From Streptomyces longhuiensis (GTDB lineage: Bacteria; Actinomycetota; Actinomycetes; Streptomycetales; Streptomycetaceae): 64,000 nt of DNA. The stretch is from NCBI RefSeq assembly GCF_020616555.1, contig NZ_CP085173.1, positions 5,844,001 through 5,908,000 on the forward strand, given 5' to 3'. Each line of letters starts with the position of its first letter. The first letter of the stretch is position 1. Position numbers and translations under genes: made by a program. This document shows positions 22,824 to 31,898 of the stretch, piece by piece. Under the pieces are notes generated by a model. That model saw only the letters and a program-made list of their open reading frames with translations, was not told the DNA's origin and ran no database searches.

Positions 22824-23225
22824 TCAACTCCGGGCCAGTTCGGGCCGCTTGAGATAGTCCGTGAGGCCGATGACGTTGCCCCACGGGTCCGCGATCTCCA
22901 CGACGTGACCGGTGGAGGTGGAGAACGGCGGGTCGATGGGCGGGATCCCGGCCTCCGTGAGCGCGCGGGCCGCTGCCTTGGCGTCGCGCACCTCCAGCCA
23001 TACGCGCGGGCCCGGGCAGGGGGGAGGTCGGTGGTCGAAGTCCTCCTCCGCGCGCAGCAGTACGCCAGGTGTCTCCTTGCCGGCTTCGAGGAGGGCGATC
23101 CCGGCCTCGTCGAGGCGGAATTTCACGTGGAAACCGGCCCGCTCGTAGAAGGAGACCGCCTCGCCGAGATCGCCGACGGGGAACAGCACGTTGTCGAAGC
23201 CGAGCAGCTCAAGCTTAAGTGACAT
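22824..23225 (-). CDS. VOC-family (glyoxalase/bleomycin-resistance fold) protein
   Basis: Protein of 133 residues with the paired beta-alpha-beta-beta-beta units of the vicinal oxygen chelate fold: LLGFDNVLFPVGDLGEAVSFYERAG in the first half and WLEVRDAKAAARALTEAG then FSTSTGHVVEIADPWGNVIGL in the second. Metal-site positions appear partly conserved (Glu in VVEIADPWGN). The substrate is unknown; such small proteins include isomerases, lyases and drug-binding proteins. It stands alone with no cotranscribed partner. Confidence 0.8.
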   Translation of the reverse strand: MSLKLELLGFDNVLFPVGDLGEAVSFYERAGFHVKFRLDEAGIALLEAGKETPGVLLRAEEDFDHRPPPCPGPRVWLEVRDAKAAARALTEAGIPPIDPPFSTSTGHVVEIADPWGNVIGLTDYLKRPELARS

Positions 23226-23269
23226 ACCGTCAGATTAGCCGTGTTCAGGGCGAACGGGACGGTACATCG

Positions 23270-24199
23270 TCAGTGGCGGATACGTGGCGCGCCGGTCACG
23301 GACGTCATCAGGCAGTACAGGGACGTCGTCGCGGTGATGAAGAGGATGTTGTTCTTGCGGCCGCCGAACGCGACGTTGGAGACCGGCTCCGGGACGTCGA
23401 TGCGGCCGATCCGCGTGCCGTCCGGGTCATAGCAGTGCACGCCGCCGTGCATGGCGGCGGCCCACAGTCGCCCGCCGTCGTCGAAGCGGATGTTGTCGAA
23501 GCGGCCGTCGTCGCCGCTGGTCTCGGCGAAGACCTTGCCGTCGCTCAGGCTCTCGCCGTCGTCGAGCACGTCGAAGACGCGGATGTGTCCGGCCCGGGTG
23601 TCGGAGACGTACAACTGGCTCTCGTCGGGCGAGAAGACCAGTCCGTTCGGCGCCCCGAAGCCGTCGGCGACCTGGCGCACCTCGCCGGTGGTGGGGCCGA
23701 TCCGGTAGACGTTGTTGGCGCCGATCTCGGACTCGGCGCGGAATCCCTCGTAGTCGCTGGTGATCCCGAAGTCCGGGTCGGAGAACCAGATCGAGCCGTC
23801 CGAGCGCACCACGACGTCGTTCGGGCTGTTGAGCCGCTTGCCCTCGAAGCGGTCGGCGAGGACGGTGATCCGGCCGTCGGCCTCGGTGCGGGTGACGCGG
23901 CGGCCGCCCTGTTCGGCGCTGACGAGGCGCCCCTCGCGGTCGAGGGTGTTGCCGTTGGTGTGTCCGGCGGGTTCGCGGAAGAGACTGACCGTGCCGGTCG
24001 CCTCGTCCCAGCGCAGCAGACGGTCGTTGGGGATGTCGCTCCAGATGAGCTGGCGCCAGGCGGGCAGATAGACGGGGCCCTCGGCCCAACGGCTGCCGGT
24101 GTGCAGGACGGTGAGGCTGTCGTCCCCGAAGGCGCACCGTCCGGTGTGGAAGCGCTCGTCCAGAATCTCGTACACGCTGGGCTGGCTCTGGCCAGACAT
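23270..24199 (-). CDS. SMP-30/gluconolactonase family hydrolase
   Basis: Six-bladed propeller lactonase-like enzyme of 309 residues. The metal ligands of the family are recognisable: the Glu in RWAEGPVYLP, the Asn in LNSPNDVVVRSDGSIWFSD, and the Asp region YVSDTRAGHIRVFD. These enzymes open sugar lactones such as gluconolactone. The ATG is preceded by GGGGGATAACC. It is divergent from an Lrp-type regulator, with 104 bases between the starts, suggesting control by that protein. The exact lactone is not predictable. Confidence 0.85.
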   Translation of the reverse strand: MSGQSQPSVYEILDERFHTGRCAFGDDSLTVLHTGSRWAEGPVYLPAWRQLIWSDIPNDRLLRWDEATGTVSLFREPAGHTNGNTLDREGRLVSAEQGGRRVTRTEADGRITVLADRFEGKRLNSPNDVVVRSDGSIWFSDPDFGITSDYEGFRAESEIGANNVYRIGPTTGEVRQVADGFGAPNGLVFSPDESQLYVSDTRAGHIRVFDVLDDGESLSDGKVFAETSGDDGRFDNIRFDDGGRLWAAAMHGGVHCYDPDGTRIGRIDVPEPVSNVAFGGRKNNILFITATTSLYCLMTSVTGAPRIRH

Positions 24200-24303
24200 G
24201 GTTATCCCCCAAGAACTGTAGACCGAATGACATCCTGTCTTCTGGGACTATGGCAGAACGGGATACGGTTACGCCATGGTCGGCGGAGCGGGAGTGGGTC
24301 ACA

Positions 24304-24750
24304 GTGGCAGTGGATGACATCGACCGGAAGTTGGTCGCGCTGCTCCAGCACGACGCGACGACGGCGTACGCGGCGCTCGGCAAGGAGGTCGGTCTCTCGG
24401 CGGGCGCGGCCCATGAGCGGGTGCGCAAGCTGCGCGAGCGGGGCGTGATCCGGCGGACGACCGTCGACGTGGACCCCGCCGCCCTCGGGCAGGGGGTGCT
24501 CGCGTTCGTGATGGTCGAGTCGTCGTCGTGGATGGGCGAGTCGGCCGGGAAGTTCGCCGCGATCCCCGAGATCCAGGAGGCGCACATCATCGCCGGCAGC
24601 GCGTCGGTCCTGGTGAAGGTGCGCACGGAGACGACGCAGCAACTCCAGGACGTGCTGCGGCGGTTGTACGCGATCGAGGGCGTCAGCGGCACGCAGGCGA
24701 CGGTGGCGCTGGAGACGTTCTTCGAGCGCCCCGTGACAGCAGGCCCGTGA
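24304..24750 (+). CDS. Lrp/AsnC-family transcriptional regulator
   Basis: Regulator of 148 residues. The N-terminal helix-turn-helix is VDDIDRKLVALLQHDATTAY, AALGKEVGLSAGAAHERVRK and LRERGVIRRTTVDVD. The C-terminal RAM ligand domain includes LAFVMVESS, IPEIQEAHIIAGSASVLVKV and FFERPV. GTG 24304 is preferred because GGAG lies nine bases upstream and the product then starts just before the helix-turn-helix; ATG 24250 would add 18 residues without a ribosome site. It is divergent from the SMP-30 gene, its probable target. Confidence 0.88.
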   Translation: MAVDDIDRKLVALLQHDATTAYAALGKEVGLSAGAAHERVRKLRERGVIRRTTVDVDPAALGQGVLAFVMVESSSWMGESAGKFAAIPEIQEAHIIAGSASVLVKVRTETTQQLQDVLRRLYAIEGVSGTQATVALETFFERPVTAGP

Positions 24751-24812
24751 ACGGCGGGCCCGTGACAGCGGGCCGTGACGTCAGGCCCGTAGCGGCAGCC
24801 CCGTGACGTACC

Positions 24813-24853
24813 GAGGGCCCCGCCCCCGGTACGAAACCGGGAGCGGGGCCCTC
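24813..24853. terminator. Strong bidirectional hairpin between the Lrp gene and sdhB
   Basis: An 18-base arm beginning GAGGGCCCCGC (24813-24830) pairs with 24836-24853 with one mismatch, around a 5-base loop. It lies 63 bases after the Lrp stop and 22 bases beyond the sdhB stop, serving both transcripts. Confidence 0.85.
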
Positions 24854-24874
24854 AGGGACGTGATGCAGGGAAGG

Positions 24875-25639
24875 TCAGTAGCGGCGCGTGATCAGCGCGC
24901 GCTTGACTTCCTGGATCGCCTTGGTGACCTCGATACCGCGCGGGCAGGCGTCCGTGCAGTTGAACGTCGTGCGGCAACGCCACACGCCGTCCTTGTCGTT
25001 GAGGATCTCCAGGCGCTGCTCGCCCGCCTCGTCACGCGAGTCGAAGATGAAGCGGTGCGCGTTGACGATCGCGGCCGGGCCGAAGTACTGGCCGTCGTTC
25101 CAGAACACCGGGCACGAGGACGTGCACGCGGCGCACAGGATGCACTTGGTCGTGTCGTCGAAGCGCTCGCGGTCCTCGGCGGACTGCAGACGCTCGCGCG
25201 TCGGCTCGTTGCCCGTCGTGACCAGGAACGGCATGACGTCCCGGTACGCCTGGAAGAACGGGTCCATGTCGACCACGAGGTCCTTGAGGACCGTGAGGCC
25301 CTTGATGGCCTCGACCGTGATCGGCTTCTCCGGGCTGATGTCCTTGATCAGCGTCTTGCAGGCCAGGCGGTTGCGGCCGTTGATGCGCATGGCATCCGAG
25401 CCGCAGATGCCGTGCGCGCAGGAGCGCCGGAAGGTCAGCGAGCCGTCGAGCTCCCACTTGATCTTGTGGAGGGCGTCGAGGACGCGCTCCTTCGGATCGA
25501 TGTCGAGCTGGAAGTCCTCCCAGACCGCGTCCGCGGAGACCTCCGGGTTGAACCGGCGGATGCGGAAGGTGACCGTGATGAGGTGCGAGCCGTTGTCCGC
25601 CTCGAGAGCCTCGAGCTTGTCCATGGTCGGGGTAGCCAT
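24875..25639 (-). CDS. sdhB: Succinate dehydrogenase iron-sulfur subunit
   Basis: Electron-transfer subunit of complex II, 254 residues, on the cytoplasmic face of the membrane. The [2Fe-2S] ligands are in RRSCAHGICGSDAMRINGRN with a downstream Cys in LACKTL. The [4Fe-4S] motif is CILCAACTSSCP and the [3Fe-4S] region is WRCRTTFNCTDACPRGIEVT. Electrons pass from the SdhA flavin through these clusters to menaquinone. Its ATG overlaps the last base of the sdhA stop, so the two are coupled. Last gene of the sdhCDAB operon. Confidence 0.97.
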   Translation of the reverse strand: MATPTMDKLEALEADNGSHLITVTFRIRRFNPEVSADAVWEDFQLDIDPKERVLDALHKIKWELDGSLTFRRSCAHGICGSDAMRINGRNRLACKTLIKDISPEKPITVEAIKGLTVLKDLVVDMDPFFQAYRDVMPFLVTTGNEPTRERLQSAEDRERFDDTTKCILCAACTSSCPVFWNDGQYFGPAAIVNAHRFIFDSRDEAGEQRLEILNDKDGVWRCRTTFNCTDACPRGIEVTKAIQEVKRALITRRY

Positions 25640-27393
25640 CAGTACTTACGCTCCATCGGCTGGTAGCGGGTCTGGACGACCGGCTTGTAGTCCAGACGGA
25701 TGGACTCGGAGCCGTCGTCGCCGACCTCGCGGTACGCCATGGTGTGGCGCATGAAGTTGACGTCGTCGCGGTTCGGGAAGTCCTCGCGGTAGTGGCCGCC
25801 GCGGGACTCCTTGCGCGCCAGGGCGGAGGTCGCCATGACCTCGGCCAGGTCGAGCAGGTTGCCCAGCTCGATGGCCTCCAGGAGGTCGGTGTTGAACCGC
25901 TTGCCCTTGTCCTGGATCGAGACGTTCTTGTACCGCTCGCGCAGCTCGGCGATCTTCTCGACGGCCGTCTTGATCGTCTGCTCGGTGCGGAACACCATCA
26001 CGTTGGCGTCCATGCACTCCTGGAGCTCGTTGCGGATGACCGCGACGCGCTCGGTGCCCGTGGAGTTGCGCAGGCGCTCGACGGTCTCCTCGACCAGCGA
26101 CGCCGGGTTCTCCGGAAGCTCGACGTAGTCGGCCTTCTCGGAGTACTCGGCGGCCGCGATGCCCGCACGGCGTCCGAAGACGTTGATGTCGAGCAGCGAG
26201 TTGGTGCCGAGGCGGTTGGCGCCGTGCACGGACACGCAGGCGACCTCGCCGGCGGCGTACAGGCCGGGGACGACGGTGGTGTTGTCCGCGAGGACCTCAC
26301 CCTCGACGTTCGTCGGGATGCCGCCCATGGCGTAGTGCGCGGTGGGCTGGATCGGGATCGGGTCCGTGTAGGGCTCGATGCCGAGGTACGTGCGCGCGAA
26401 CTCCGTGATGTCCGGGAGCTTGGCGTCGAGCTGCTCCGGCGGGAGGTGCGTGAGGTCGAGGTAGACGTGGTCGCCCTCGGGACCGCAGCCGCGGCCCTCA
26501 CGGATCTCCGTGTAGATGGAGCGGGACACGACGTCACGGGACGCGAGGTCCTTCATGACGGGCGCGTACTTCTCCATGAAGCGCTCGCCGTCCTTGTTAC
26601 GGAGGATGCCGCCCTCACCGCGGGCGCCCTCCGTGAGAAGGATGCCCATGCGCCAGATGCCGGTCGGGTGGAACTGGAAGAACTCCATGTCCTCCAGCGG
26701 CAGACCGCGCCGGTAGCAGGCCGCCTGGCCGTCACCGGTCAGGGTGTGCGCGTTCGACGTCACCTTGAAGAACTTGCCGGTGCCGCCCGAGGCGTAGATG
26801 ACCGACTTGGCCTGGAAGATGTGGATCTCACCGGTCGCCAGCTCGTACGCGACGACACCGGCCGAGTGCTTGACGCCGTCGACCTCGGTGATCAGCTGGT
26901 CCAGGACGTAGAACTCGTTGAAGAACTCCACGCCCTCCTTCACGCAGTTCTGGTACAGCGTCTGAAGGATCATGTGGCCGGTGCGGTCCGCGGCGTAGCA
27001 GGACCGGCGGACCGGGGCCTCGCCGTGGTTGCGCGAGTGGCCGCCGAAGCGGCGCTGGTCGATGGTGCCGTCCGGGGTGCGGTTGAACGGCAGGCCCATC
27101 TTCTCCAGGTCGAGGACGGAGTCGATGGCCTCCTTCGCGAGGATCTCGGCGGCGTCCTGGTCGACCAGGTAGTCACCGCCCTTGATCGTGTCGAAGGTGT
27201 GCCACTCCCAGTTGTCCTCCTCCACGTTGGCGAGCGCGGCGGCCATGCCGCCCTGCGCCGCGCCCGTGTGGGAGCGGGTGGGGTAGAGCTTCGTCAGGAC
27301 GGCGGTGCGGCTGCGCTTCGTCGACTCGATGGCCGCGCGCATGCCCGCGCCACCGGCGCCGACGATGACGGTGTCGTACTTGTGGATCTTCAT
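25639..27393 (-). CDS. sdhA: Succinate dehydrogenase flavoprotein subunit
   Basis: Catalytic flavoprotein of complex II, 584 residues, oxidising succinate to fumarate. The FAD-binding N-terminus is YDTVIVGAGGAGMRAAIEST, and the covalent-FAD histidine region is LYPTRSHTGAAQGGMAAAL. Active-site segments include QFHPTGIWRMGILLTEGARG, PTAHYAMGGIPTNVEGEVL and GANRLGTNSLLDINVFGRRA. The C-terminal part contains SRGGHYREDFPNRDD. Start ATG 27393; 23 bases separate it from sdhD. Confidence 0.97.
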   Translation of the reverse strand: MKIHKYDTVIVGAGGAGMRAAIESTKRSRTAVLTKLYPTRSHTGAAQGGMAAALANVEEDNWEWHTFDTIKGGDYLVDQDAAEILAKEAIDSVLDLEKMGLPFNRTPDGTIDQRRFGGHSRNHGEAPVRRSCYAADRTGHMILQTLYQNCVKEGVEFFNEFYVLDQLITEVDGVKHSAGVVAYELATGEIHIFQAKSVIYASGGTGKFFKVTSNAHTLTGDGQAACYRRGLPLEDMEFFQFHPTGIWRMGILLTEGARGEGGILRNKDGERFMEKYAPVMKDLASRDVVSRSIYTEIREGRGCGPEGDHVYLDLTHLPPEQLDAKLPDITEFARTYLGIEPYTDPIPIQPTAHYAMGGIPTNVEGEVLADNTTVVPGLYAAGEVACVSVHGANRLGTNSLLDINVFGRRAGIAAAEYSEKADYVELPENPASLVEETVERLRNSTGTERVAVIRNELQECMDANVMVFRTEQTIKTAVEKIAELRERYKNVSIQDKGKRFNTDLLEAIELGNLLDLAEVMATSALARKESRGGHYREDFPNRDDVNFMRHTMAYREVGDDGSESIRLDYKPVVQTRYQPMERKY

Positions 27394-27416
27394 GAGTGGT
27401 TACCTCAGCCCCGTGC

Positions 27417-27905
27417 CTATCGGATGTTCGGGTCGAAGGTGAAGATCACCAGCGTGCCCAGCAGGATCGTGAACACCGTGGCGGTGTACAGGAGGCCCTT
27501 CAGCCACAGGCGCGTGTTCGGGCGCTCGGCGTAGTCGTTGATGACCGTACGCAGACCGTTCGCGCCGTGCAGCATCGCGAGCCACAGCATCAGGAGGTCC
27601 CAGCCCTGCCAGAACGGCGAGGCCCAGCGGCCCGCGACGAACGCGAAGCCGATCTTGCTCACGCCGCCGTCGAGGACGAGCTGGATGAGCAGGTGGCCGA
27701 GGACCAGGACGACGAGGACGACGCCGGACAGGCGCATGAAGAGCCATGCGGCCATCTCGAAGTTGCCGCGCGTGGAGCGCGGGGTCCTCGAGGTGCGCTT
27801 GCGGGGGGCCTCGATGACGGGGGCCGGGTTGTCGACGTCGTAGACGGCGACGACCTCGACGGGTCCGACGCCGGGCGTCTTCGCAGGGGTGGTGTCAGCA
27901 GACAT
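27417..27905 (-). CDS. sdhD: Succinate dehydrogenase membrane anchor subunit
   Basis: Hydrophobic anchor of complex II, 162 residues. A Pro/Lys-rich cytoplasmic N-terminus of about 45 residues comes before three membrane helices. The helices contain FMRLSGVVLVVLVLGHLLIQ, with the haem/quinone-site histidine, and WLAMLHGANGLRTVINDYAE, the family signature. Together with SdhC it binds menaquinone and b-type haem. Eight bases separate it from sdhC. Confidence 0.93.
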   Translation of the reverse strand: MSADTTPAKTPGVGPVEVVAVYDVDNPAPVIEAPRKRTSRTPRSTRGNFEMAAWLFMRLSGVVLVVLVLGHLLIQLVLDGGVSKIGFAFVAGRWASPFWQGWDLLMLWLAMLHGANGLRTVINDYAERPNTRLWLKGLLYTATVFTILLGTLVIFTFDPNIR

Positions 27906-27913
27906 GTCTGGCG

Positions 27914-28294
27914 TCAGCTCCCGAAGAGTTCACGGACGGCGTGGCCGAGGACCGGGTACAGCGCGCCCACCATCAGCACCACCCAGATGCCGACGACGGT
28001 CCAGAGCATCTGCTTCTGGTAGCGCGGACCCTTCGACCAGAAGTCGACGGCGATGACACGCAGGCCGTTGAGCGCGTGGAAGAGGATGGCGGCGACGAGG
28101 CCGTACTCGAGGAGCGCGACGATCGGCGTCTTGTAGGTGGAAACGACGTCGTCGTACGACTCGGGGGAGACGCGGACGAGAGCGGTGTCCAGGACGTGTA
28201 CGAACAGGAAGAAGAAAATGAGGACACCGGTGACTCGATGAGCCACCCACGACCACATGCCTTCCCGGCCGCGGTACAGCGTTCCAGCCGGCAC
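27914..28294 (-). CDS. sdhC: Succinate dehydrogenase cytochrome b556 subunit
   Basis: Membrane cytochrome subunit of complex II, 126 residues, with three helices. It contains WSWVAHRVTGVLIFFFLFVH with the haem-ligand histidine and HALNGLRVIAVDFW, the SdhC signature. GTG 28294 is chosen because CGGAGGG lies eight bases upstream and the product then begins PAGTLYRGREGMWSW, the normal length; the frame is open further upstream but that part is not conserved in character. First gene of sdhCDAB, so the operon promoter lies in 28295-28443. No obvious consensus was picked out there. Confidence 0.93.
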   Translation of the reverse strand: MPAGTLYRGREGMWSWVAHRVTGVLIFFFLFVHVLDTALVRVSPESYDDVVSTYKTPIVALLEYGLVAAILFHALNGLRVIAVDFWSKGPRYQKQMLWTVVGIWVVLMVGALYPVLGHAVRELFGS

Positions 28295-28443
28295 GGAAGA
28301 ACCCTCCGGGAGCGGGGATTGGGGCCGCGCCGGCTTCTCTGTCGGTCGGGCCCGGCCGGGTACGGTCCACCGGCCGCTCGTCATCGTATCGACGAGTTGT
28401 CGGCTCGCTCGCCCGGGGGCCGCCGGTGTGATCAAACAGGCAA

Positions 28444-29013
28444 TCAAACAGCCACGTACGGGCTATCGGACGCACTGTCGGGGCGCCCGGAATCCGCTGG
28501 TTCCTGCGGGTCTATCGCCTCTTGGGGCTCCGTCCGGGCATCGAGCGACCGGACGAGCCGGGCGAGTCGCCCCCGGGCGAGTCGGCGCAGTTCGTCCCAG
28601 GACACGACGCGCTCCTCCTCGGGATCGTTGCCAAGGCGTGACCGGATTCCGGCCAGGAGCTGGTCGAGGGCCTCGTCGGGCCCGTAGCCGTCGAGGCAGA
28701 TCACGAACGCATGTCCGAAGCGGCTCTCGTACGCGCTGTGCGCGGCGCCGAGCGCGGTGTGCGCGACGGAGTACGAGCCGTGCGACGGCAGGGAGAGCGT
28801 CTCGCGGGACAGGGCCTCGTCGAGGTCGGCCGGCACGAAGTCGTAGACCGCCTCGTCGGCGGCGGCGAGGAGTGAGTCGAGGTCCGGGTAGGGCCGGTGG
28901 GCGACGAGTCGGCGGGCCCAGTGGAGTGACCCGCAGCAGGTCAGGAGCGCGCGCTCGGCCGCGATCGCGGGCAGCGTGTTGAACCGCGTGAGGCCGTGCG
29001 GGGACGACTGCAC
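28444..29013 (-). CDS. OHCU decarboxylase-like (ureidoimidazoline decarboxylase family) protein
   Basis: Protein of 189 residues resembling 2-oxo-4-hydroxy-4-carboxy-5-ureidoimidazoline decarboxylase, the third step of uric acid breakdown. Family-like segments are FNTLPAIAAERALLTCCGSL, FGHAFVICLDGYGPDEALDQ and LAGIRSRLGNDPEEERVVSW followed by DELRRLARGRLARLV. The catalytic His region of true enzymes (H-P-x-L-G) is not evident, so this may be a diverged family member. The C-terminal 25 residues are acidic and low in complexity. The start is uncertain: GTG 29013 or GTG 29043, and the frame remains open to 29247. No urate-pathway neighbours are present. Confidence 0.6.
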   Translation of the reverse strand: MQSSPHGLTRFNTLPAIAAERALLTCCGSLHWARRLVAHRPYPDLDSLLAAADEAVYDFVPADLDEALSRETLSLPSHGSYSVAHTALGAAHSAYESRFGHAFVICLDGYGPDEALDQLLAGIRSRLGNDPEEERVVSWDELRRLARGRLARLVRSLDARTEPQEAIDPQEPADSGRPDSASDSPYVAV

Positions 29014-29370
29014 GGGCGACGAATGCCCTGGTGAGGACTGCACCGATATGGCGGCATGCCCGGGGAGGCGGGAGTAACGGTGCGAAGGCAGCGTGCGCTC
29101 CTCGGCGAGACGTGGGACGTGACTGGGCCGACACTGGGACGAGATGTGAGTCAGGAGTGTCACGGGACATGTGGTGAGGGTGTGGCGGATGTGCGTACAC
29201 GCTAGCGATCCGGGCCAGGAGCTGTCTGGCAGATGCACCGATTTCACCCGGACGGGAGAGTTTGGGGGCGTGTGGTGGACAGGAGGTCGGGGGAACGAGG
29301 CCTTACGGTCGCCTCCTAGGACGCGGAATTCGATGTCGAGGTTGCTGTCGAAACCGGAGGGCGGTCACTG
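29014..29370. other. Spacer between the OHCU-type and GH20 genes
   Basis: About 357 bases between divergent genes. The minus-strand frame of the OHCU-type gene stays open through the first part, so some of it may be coding. The last part holds the GH20 ribosome site (GGAGGGCGG, about 12 bases before the ATG). I looked for a DasR-type operator, expected for chitin/GlcNAc genes, and saw none. No hairpin or RNA gene was recognised. Confidence 0.5.
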
Positions 29371-30990
29371 ATGGGTACGCGGAGTCGATCGAGGACCGGC
29401 GCGGGAGTCGTCACGGCGGGGACGGCCGTGCTGGCCACGGTCCTCGCCGGCTGTTCCGGTGACGGGGGCGGTACCGGCGCCGCCAGCGCCGAGCACTCCT
29501 CCGACGGAACGTCCGCGTCCGTCACCCCGGCCTCGGCCCGGACACAGGCGGAGCCCTCGCCCTCGAAGTCGTATCCCCTGTCGAAGACCCCGCAGACCAT
29601 CCCGTCCGTGCGCGAGCACACGCCGGCGCGCGGCCCCGGATGGCGCCCCACCAGCGGCCGTGTCGTCATCGGGGACGCCAAGCTCTCCGACGAGGGCAAG
29701 CTCATCGCCGACGAGCTGAGGTTGAAGTACGCGGGCAAGGTCAAGGCCGGCGCCGGTGACGTGGAACTGGCGCTCGGCGGGAGCGGGAACCCCGAGTCGT
29801 ACACGATGACCGTGAAGAACGGCCGGGTGCGGATCGTCGGGCCGGGGGACGCGGGTGTCTTCTACGGCACGCGCACGCTCAAGCAGGAGGTGCACGGCGG
29901 GGGGACCGCGCCGGAGGGCGTGGTGAAGGACGCGCCGGCGAAGCCGCAGCGCGGGTTCATGCTGGACATCGCGCGCAAGTACTTCACGGCCGGGTGGATC
30001 AAGGACCGGATCCGGGAGATCGGCGACCTGAAGTACAACCAGTTCGGTCTGCACTTCTCCGACGACCAGGCTTTCCGTATCCAGTCGGACTCGCACCCCG
30101 AGATCGTCTCGCCCGACCATCTGACCAAGGCGCAGGTCCGCGAGATCGTCTCGCTCGCCGCCCAGCGGCACATCACCGTGATCCCCGAGATCGACTCGCC
30201 CGGACACCTCGGCGCGGTGATCAAGGCGCACCCCGACCTCCAGCTGCGGAACACCGCCGGGGTCGCGACACGCGGCGCCGTCGACATCTCGAACCCCGGG
30301 TCGGCGAAGATCGTCGACGATCTGCTGCGTGAGTACGCTCCCCTCTTCCCCGGCGCCTTCTGGCACCTGGGCGGCGACGAGTACCAGGCCCTGACGGTGA
30401 AGAACCCGGAGGCGTCGTTCCCGCAGCTCGCGGACGCGGCCAGGAAGAAGTACGGGGCGAACGCGACGGTCGAGGACCTCACGACGGGCTGGCTGAACGA
30501 CCGGGTCGCCACGATGAAGCCGTTCGACCGCTCCCTCAAGGCGTGGAACGACGGGTTCTTCCGGGGCGGTGTCGTCCAGGCCGACAAGAGCCTGGAGGTC
30601 GCGTACTGGACGGGCAGGGAGATCGGGGCGCGCCCGCCGGAGGAGTACCTGCGCGAGGGCCGCAAGATGACCAACTACAACGACGAGTACCTCTACTACG
30701 TCCTCGGTCAGCCCAACAACTTCGTGTACCCGACCGGTCAGCGGATCTACGAGAGCTGGACCCCGCTCGTCGTGCGCGGCACGACGCCGGTGCCCGCGAA
30801 GTACGACAGCCAGATCCTGGGCGGCACGTTCGCCGTGTGGTGCGACTTCCCGAACGCGCAGACGCAGGCGCAGGTCGCGCAGGGGATCCGCATGCCGCTG
30901 CGGGCGACGATCCAGAAGCTCTGGTACCCGGGCAAGCCTCCCCTGACATGGCCGCAGTTCGTGGCGCTCGCGAACCGGCTGGGATCCTGA
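29371..30990 (+). CDS. Secreted lipoprotein beta-N-acetylhexosaminidase (GH20)
   Basis: Glycoside hydrolase family 20 enzyme of 539 residues that releases terminal GlcNAc/GalNAc, for example from chitin oligomers or cell-wall fragments. The N-terminus is a lipoprotein signal with lipobox VLAGC, so it is anchored outside the membrane. A Ser/Thr linker and a GH20b-type domain (to about residue 185) come before the barrel, which starts PQRGFMLDIARKYFTAGWIK. The catalytic pair is in AFWHLGGDEYQ; substrate-site segments include LHFSDDQAFRIQ, VIPEIDSPGHLGAVI and LGGTFAVWCDFPNAQT. Length and domain order are normal for the family. Confidence 0.93.
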   Translation: MGTRSRSRTGAGVVTAGTAVLATVLAGCSGDGGGTGAASAEHSSDGTSASVTPASARTQAEPSPSKSYPLSKTPQTIPSVREHTPARGPGWRPTSGRVVIGDAKLSDEGKLIADELRLKYAGKVKAGAGDVELALGGSGNPESYTMTVKNGRVRIVGPGDAGVFYGTRTLKQEVHGGGTAPEGVVKDAPAKPQRGFMLDIARKYFTAGWIKDRIREIGDLKYNQFGLHFSDDQAFRIQSDSHPEIVSPDHLTKAQVREIVSLAAQRHITVIPEIDSPGHLGAVIKAHPDLQLRNTAGVATRGAVDISNPGSAKIVDDLLREYAPLFPGAFWHLGGDEYQALTVKNPEASFPQLADAARKKYGANATVEDLTTGWLNDRVATMKPFDRSLKAWNDGFFRGGVVQADKSLEVAYWTGREIGARPPEEYLREGRKMTNYNDEYLYYVLGQPNNFVYPTGQRIYESWTPLVVRGTTPVPAKYDSQILGGTFAVWCDFPNAQTQAQVAQGIRMPLRATIQKLWYPGKPPLTWPQFVALANRLGS

Positions 30991-31106
30991 GCGGTATAGC
31001 GGTGGACAGCGCGGTGGCCTGAACCGTATGTTCCGCTGGCCGGTGATCGACGCGCTCTGGGGAGATGCGCGCGACCGGCTCACCGTGAACCCGTGGGGGG
31101 TCCGTC

Positions 31107-31796
31107 GTGTCCAACAGTGGTTTTCCTGTGCTCAAGTCGCCGGTCGGCGTCTCGATGGCTGTCGTCGTCCTGCTGGGGGTGACGATCGCGATCGACCTGT
31201 TCGCCGTGTGGGTGGGGTTCGAGCAGCGCAGTCTCGCTGCCGACTTCGTGGCCGGGCACTTCTCGGCGGGCAGTCTGGCGGACGCCGACCGCATCGACTT
31301 GCTGTACGGGGCGGCGAGTGTCGCCCAGGGGTGTGCGATCGTGGCGACCGCGGTCGTCTTCATCGTGTGGTTCCGGCGAGTGCGCATCAACGCCGAGGTG
31401 TTCCGGCCCGACGGGCACAGGAGGTCGCGCGGCTGGGCGTCCTGGGGCTGGTTCGTGCCCATCGTGAACCTGTGGGCGCCGCGCCAGGTCGCCACCGACA
31501 CCTGGGACGCCAGCCTTCCCGAGGCCGGCCTGATCCCGCAGAAGCACCCGCACACGGTCATCAACCGCTGGTGGAGCCTGTGGCTGGCGGGCAACGCCAT
31601 CGGCGGCGTCGCGAGCAGCCAGTACGACAAGGCCGAAAGCATCGGCGAGATCAGGACGGCCGCGCAGATGCTGATGCTCTCCGACGCGCTCGACATCGCC
31701 GCCGCCGTCGCCGCCATCATCTTCGTCCGCTCCCTGACCCGCATGCAGAACGAGAAGGCCCTGCGCGGGCCCGCGATGGTGCCGTTCCCTGCCTGA
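31107..31796 (+). CDS. DUF4328-type membrane protein
   Basis: Protein of 229 residues with five or six hydrophobic helices and the DUF4328 pattern: an early helix (GVSMAVVVLLGVTIAIDLFA), then WFRRVRINAEVF, SRGWASWGWFVPIVNLWAP and INRWWSLWLAGNAIGG. The function of the family is unknown. The GTG start at 31107 is preceded by GTGGGGGGTCC. It begins the run of uncharacterised genes between the GH20 enzyme and the secreted amidase. Confidence 0.8.
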   Translation: MSNSGFPVLKSPVGVSMAVVVLLGVTIAIDLFAVWVGFEQRSLAADFVAGHFSAGSLADADRIDLLYGAASVAQGCAIVATAVVFIVWFRRVRINAEVFRPDGHRRSRGWASWGWFVPIVNLWAPRQVATDTWDASLPEAGLIPQKHPHTVINRWWSLWLAGNAIGGVASSQYDKAESIGEIRTAAQMLMLSDALDIAAAVAAIIFVRSLTRMQNEKALRGPAMVPFPA

Positions 31797-31898
31797 TTCG
31801 CCGGATCTGCGTTTTCGGTGGCGGAGCCACGTACGGCTGTGGTGTATTCGGCCCGAGCCGAGATCAGCCGCTTTCGAAGGCACCGGGGGGACACCGGC

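Noticed and set aside
25744..27534. A 596-codon open frame on the plus strand across sdhA
   Set aside because: It is antisense to the certain sdhA gene. Such frames arise from the GC-rich third-position bias, and its product is low in complexity with no domain.
29014..29370. DasR-type operator expected before a GlcNAc-related GH20 gene
   Set aside because: No sequence close to the paired TGGTCTAGACC-type consensus is present in the spacer.
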